A stretch of DNA of 64,000 nucleotides, taken from the NCBI RefSeq assembly GCF_019042245.1, contig NZ_JAHQCX010000021.1, positions 1 through 64,000 on the forward strand, written 5' to 3'. A program made the translations under genes and the position numbers. This document shows positions 63,130 to 64,000 of this stretch, piece by piece; positions within the stretch are counted from its first letter, which is position 1; every line of letters begins with the position of its first letter. The notes under the pieces were generated by a model. It was not told where the DNA came from, ran no database searches, and saw only the letters and a program-made list of their open reading frames with translations. The stretch comes from Diplocloster modestus. Its GTDB lineage: Bacteria; Bacillota; Clostridia; Lachnospirales; Lachnospiraceae.

Positions 63130-63806
63130 TCAGCTATACATTAAAAAATTATGATAAATTGTTTGGTGCGCTGGCGGAACATCTGGAACTGGTGGGAATT
63201 ACGCTGCTGATTTCTGTCCTGCTGGCCTGCGCGGTTTATCTGGTTCTCAGCCGGTTCCCGCTCCTGCAGAAGGTTATGCTGCTGCTCTTGCTGGTGGCAT
63301 ACTGTATTCCCAGTATAGCTTTGTTTGCATTTCTGGTACCGGTCTTAGGGCTTGGGAAGGGAACTGCGGTGGTGGGAATGACCATCTATAATCTGTTTCT
63401 GCTGCTGCGCAGTATTCAGACAGCGGAACACGCGGTGCCGGCGGATATCTATGAAGCAGCCAGGGGAATCGGCCTTAGCGGGATGCAGAGCATGCGTCTG
63501 GTCTATCTGCCGGTGATGCTGCCTTATCTGATTACCGGTATCCGGATTGTTACCGTGAGTACTACGGGGATCGCCACCATGGCCGGACTGATCAATGCGG
63601 GCGGGCTGGGGAATATACTGTTCGAAGGGATGCGGACCTATCATATGCCCAAACTGATTTGGGGAATCCTGATGGTTTCCGGGCTTGCTATGCTTTTGAA
63701 CTTTCTTTTTATCAAGTTGGAAAATCGTGCGGTCCGGTACGCGCAGGGGAAATCCGGCGTATGGACTAAAAAACCAAAAAGAGATGATAAAATTCTTTCG
63801 TTGTGA
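63126..63806 (+). CDS. Osmoprotectant ABC importer permease (OpuCD type)
   Basis: A 226-residue membrane protein, second permease of the importer, with the loop YEAARGIGLSGMQSMRLVYLP for the ATPase. Its ATG overlaps the ATPase stop by four bases. Ends with a basic tail. Confidence 0.9.
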   Translation: MISYTLKNYDKLFGALAEHLELVGITLLISVLLACAVYLVLSRFPLLQKVMLLLLLVAYCIPSIALFAFLVPVLGLGKGTAVVGMTIYNLFLLLRSIQTAEHAVPADIYEAARGIGLSGMQSMRLVYLPVMLPYLITGIRIVTVSTTGIATMAGLINAGGLGNILFEGMRTYHMPKLIWGILMVSGLAMLLNFLFIKLENRAVRYAQGKSGVWTKKPKRDDKILSL

Positions 63807-63850
63807 TAGAATAAGTTCAGATTGTTTAATCAGTATAAAATAGGAGCAGA

Positions 63851-63918
63851 GCTCATGCCGGCGATTCAAGAGCGCCGGGCAGAGGCGGTTGCGAACCGGG
63901 GATGAGCACAAGCTTGTG
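63851..63918 (+). other. Structured non-coding segment before the LacI gene
   Basis: GCTCAT (63851-63856) pairs with ATGAGC (63902-63907), enclosing two hairpins: CCGGCG/CGCCGG and CGGTT/AACCG. A perfect 12-base palindrome, CACAAGCTTGTG, follows. It has the shape of a three-way junction, in the leader of the next gene. No known riboswitch class is recognised. Confidence 0.45.
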
Positions 63919-63950
63919 TGAAATAGGATATAGTCAGGAGAGGTTCCAGC

Positions 63951-64000
63951 ATGGCGGTAACAATTAAAGATATTGCAAAAATGGCCGGGGTGTCGATCAC
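63951..64000 (+). CDS. LacI-family regulator, N-terminal fragment at window edge
   Basis: Only the first 16-17 codons are in the window: MAVTIKDIAKMAGVSI, the start of a LacI helix-turn-helix. AGGAGAG lies upstream. It runs past the window end, so the sensor domain and role are unseen. Confidence 0.85.
   Translation, partial: MAVTIKDIAKMAGVSI

Overview
The window looks like a low-to-medium GC anaerobic Firmicute, most likely a gut Clostridium/Lachnospiraceae-type bacterium. The reasons are strong GGAGG ribosome sites, many lipobox lipoproteins, a YesM/YesN-type two-component pair, maltose-type ABC operons without their own ATPase, BspA-type leucine-rich repeats, and a cobalamin riboswitch. 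This placement is an inference from gene style, not from a marker search.

Layout. 0.1-2 kb: an XRE regulator and a lipoprotein with an internal duplication. 2.2-9 kb: an iron/phosphonate-type ABC importer followed by its likely histidine kinase and AraC-type response regulator. 9-11 kb: an inositol-monophosphatase-family enzyme and a frameshifted Rpn-like gene. 11.3-17.9 kb (minus strand): a tightly overlapping operon led by a cobalamin riboswitch with a terminator. It encodes a BtuFCD/FepBDC-type importer and three nitrogenase-superfamily proteins (NifH-, NifD- and NifK-like). 18-19.9 kb: rpsB-tsf with a consensus promoter. 20-22.8 kb: decaying genes (nucleoside phosphorylase, an unknown protein, an AAA/DUF4143-type ATPase with an amber stop) and a perfect 28-bp palindrome. 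22.9-32.3 kb: an alpha-glucan locus (AraC regulator, GH31, LacI regulator, MalEFG-type importer, GH13) with three matching LacI-type operators. 32.3-34.5 kb: a gene graveyard, then an intact enolase-superfamily dehydratase. 35.7-36.7 kb: azlCD. 37-40.8 kb: BlaI-type repressor, M56 protease and ABC-2 exporter. 40.9 kb: a small P-loop kinase-like gene.

41.8-52.1 kb holds a co-directional cluster that I do not recognise as a described system. It contains an acidic protein, a HerA-like ATPase with an internal glycine zipper, a membrane-anchored GrpE-like protein, a C39-like cysteine peptidase with an acidic N-terminus, an unknown protein, a LytTR regulator and two Hsp70-family ATPases, one fused to BspA-type repeats. 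Just downstream, a KilA-N gene sits between two 128-bp direct repeats that duplicate the 3' end of the second Hsp70 gene. 53.5-64 kb: an NSS symporter, a metallophosphoesterase remnant, an old-yellow-enzyme-type reductase divergent from its TetR regulator, a nucleoside hydrolase plus MFS transporter, an osmoprotectant ABC operon, and the start of a LacI gene.

The two strongest candidates for undescribed biology are the riboswitch-controlled nitrogenase-like operon and the Hsp70/HerA/C39 cluster. The nitrogenase-like D and K subunits resemble dark-operative protochlorophyllide reductase (DPOR) in cysteine spacing and N-terminal alignment, but the fourth cluster ligand is changed. There are also several unexplained nucleic-acid elements: a three-copy hairpin repeat with compensatory changes, and hairpins placed directly before ribosome sites, sometimes tandemly duplicated.
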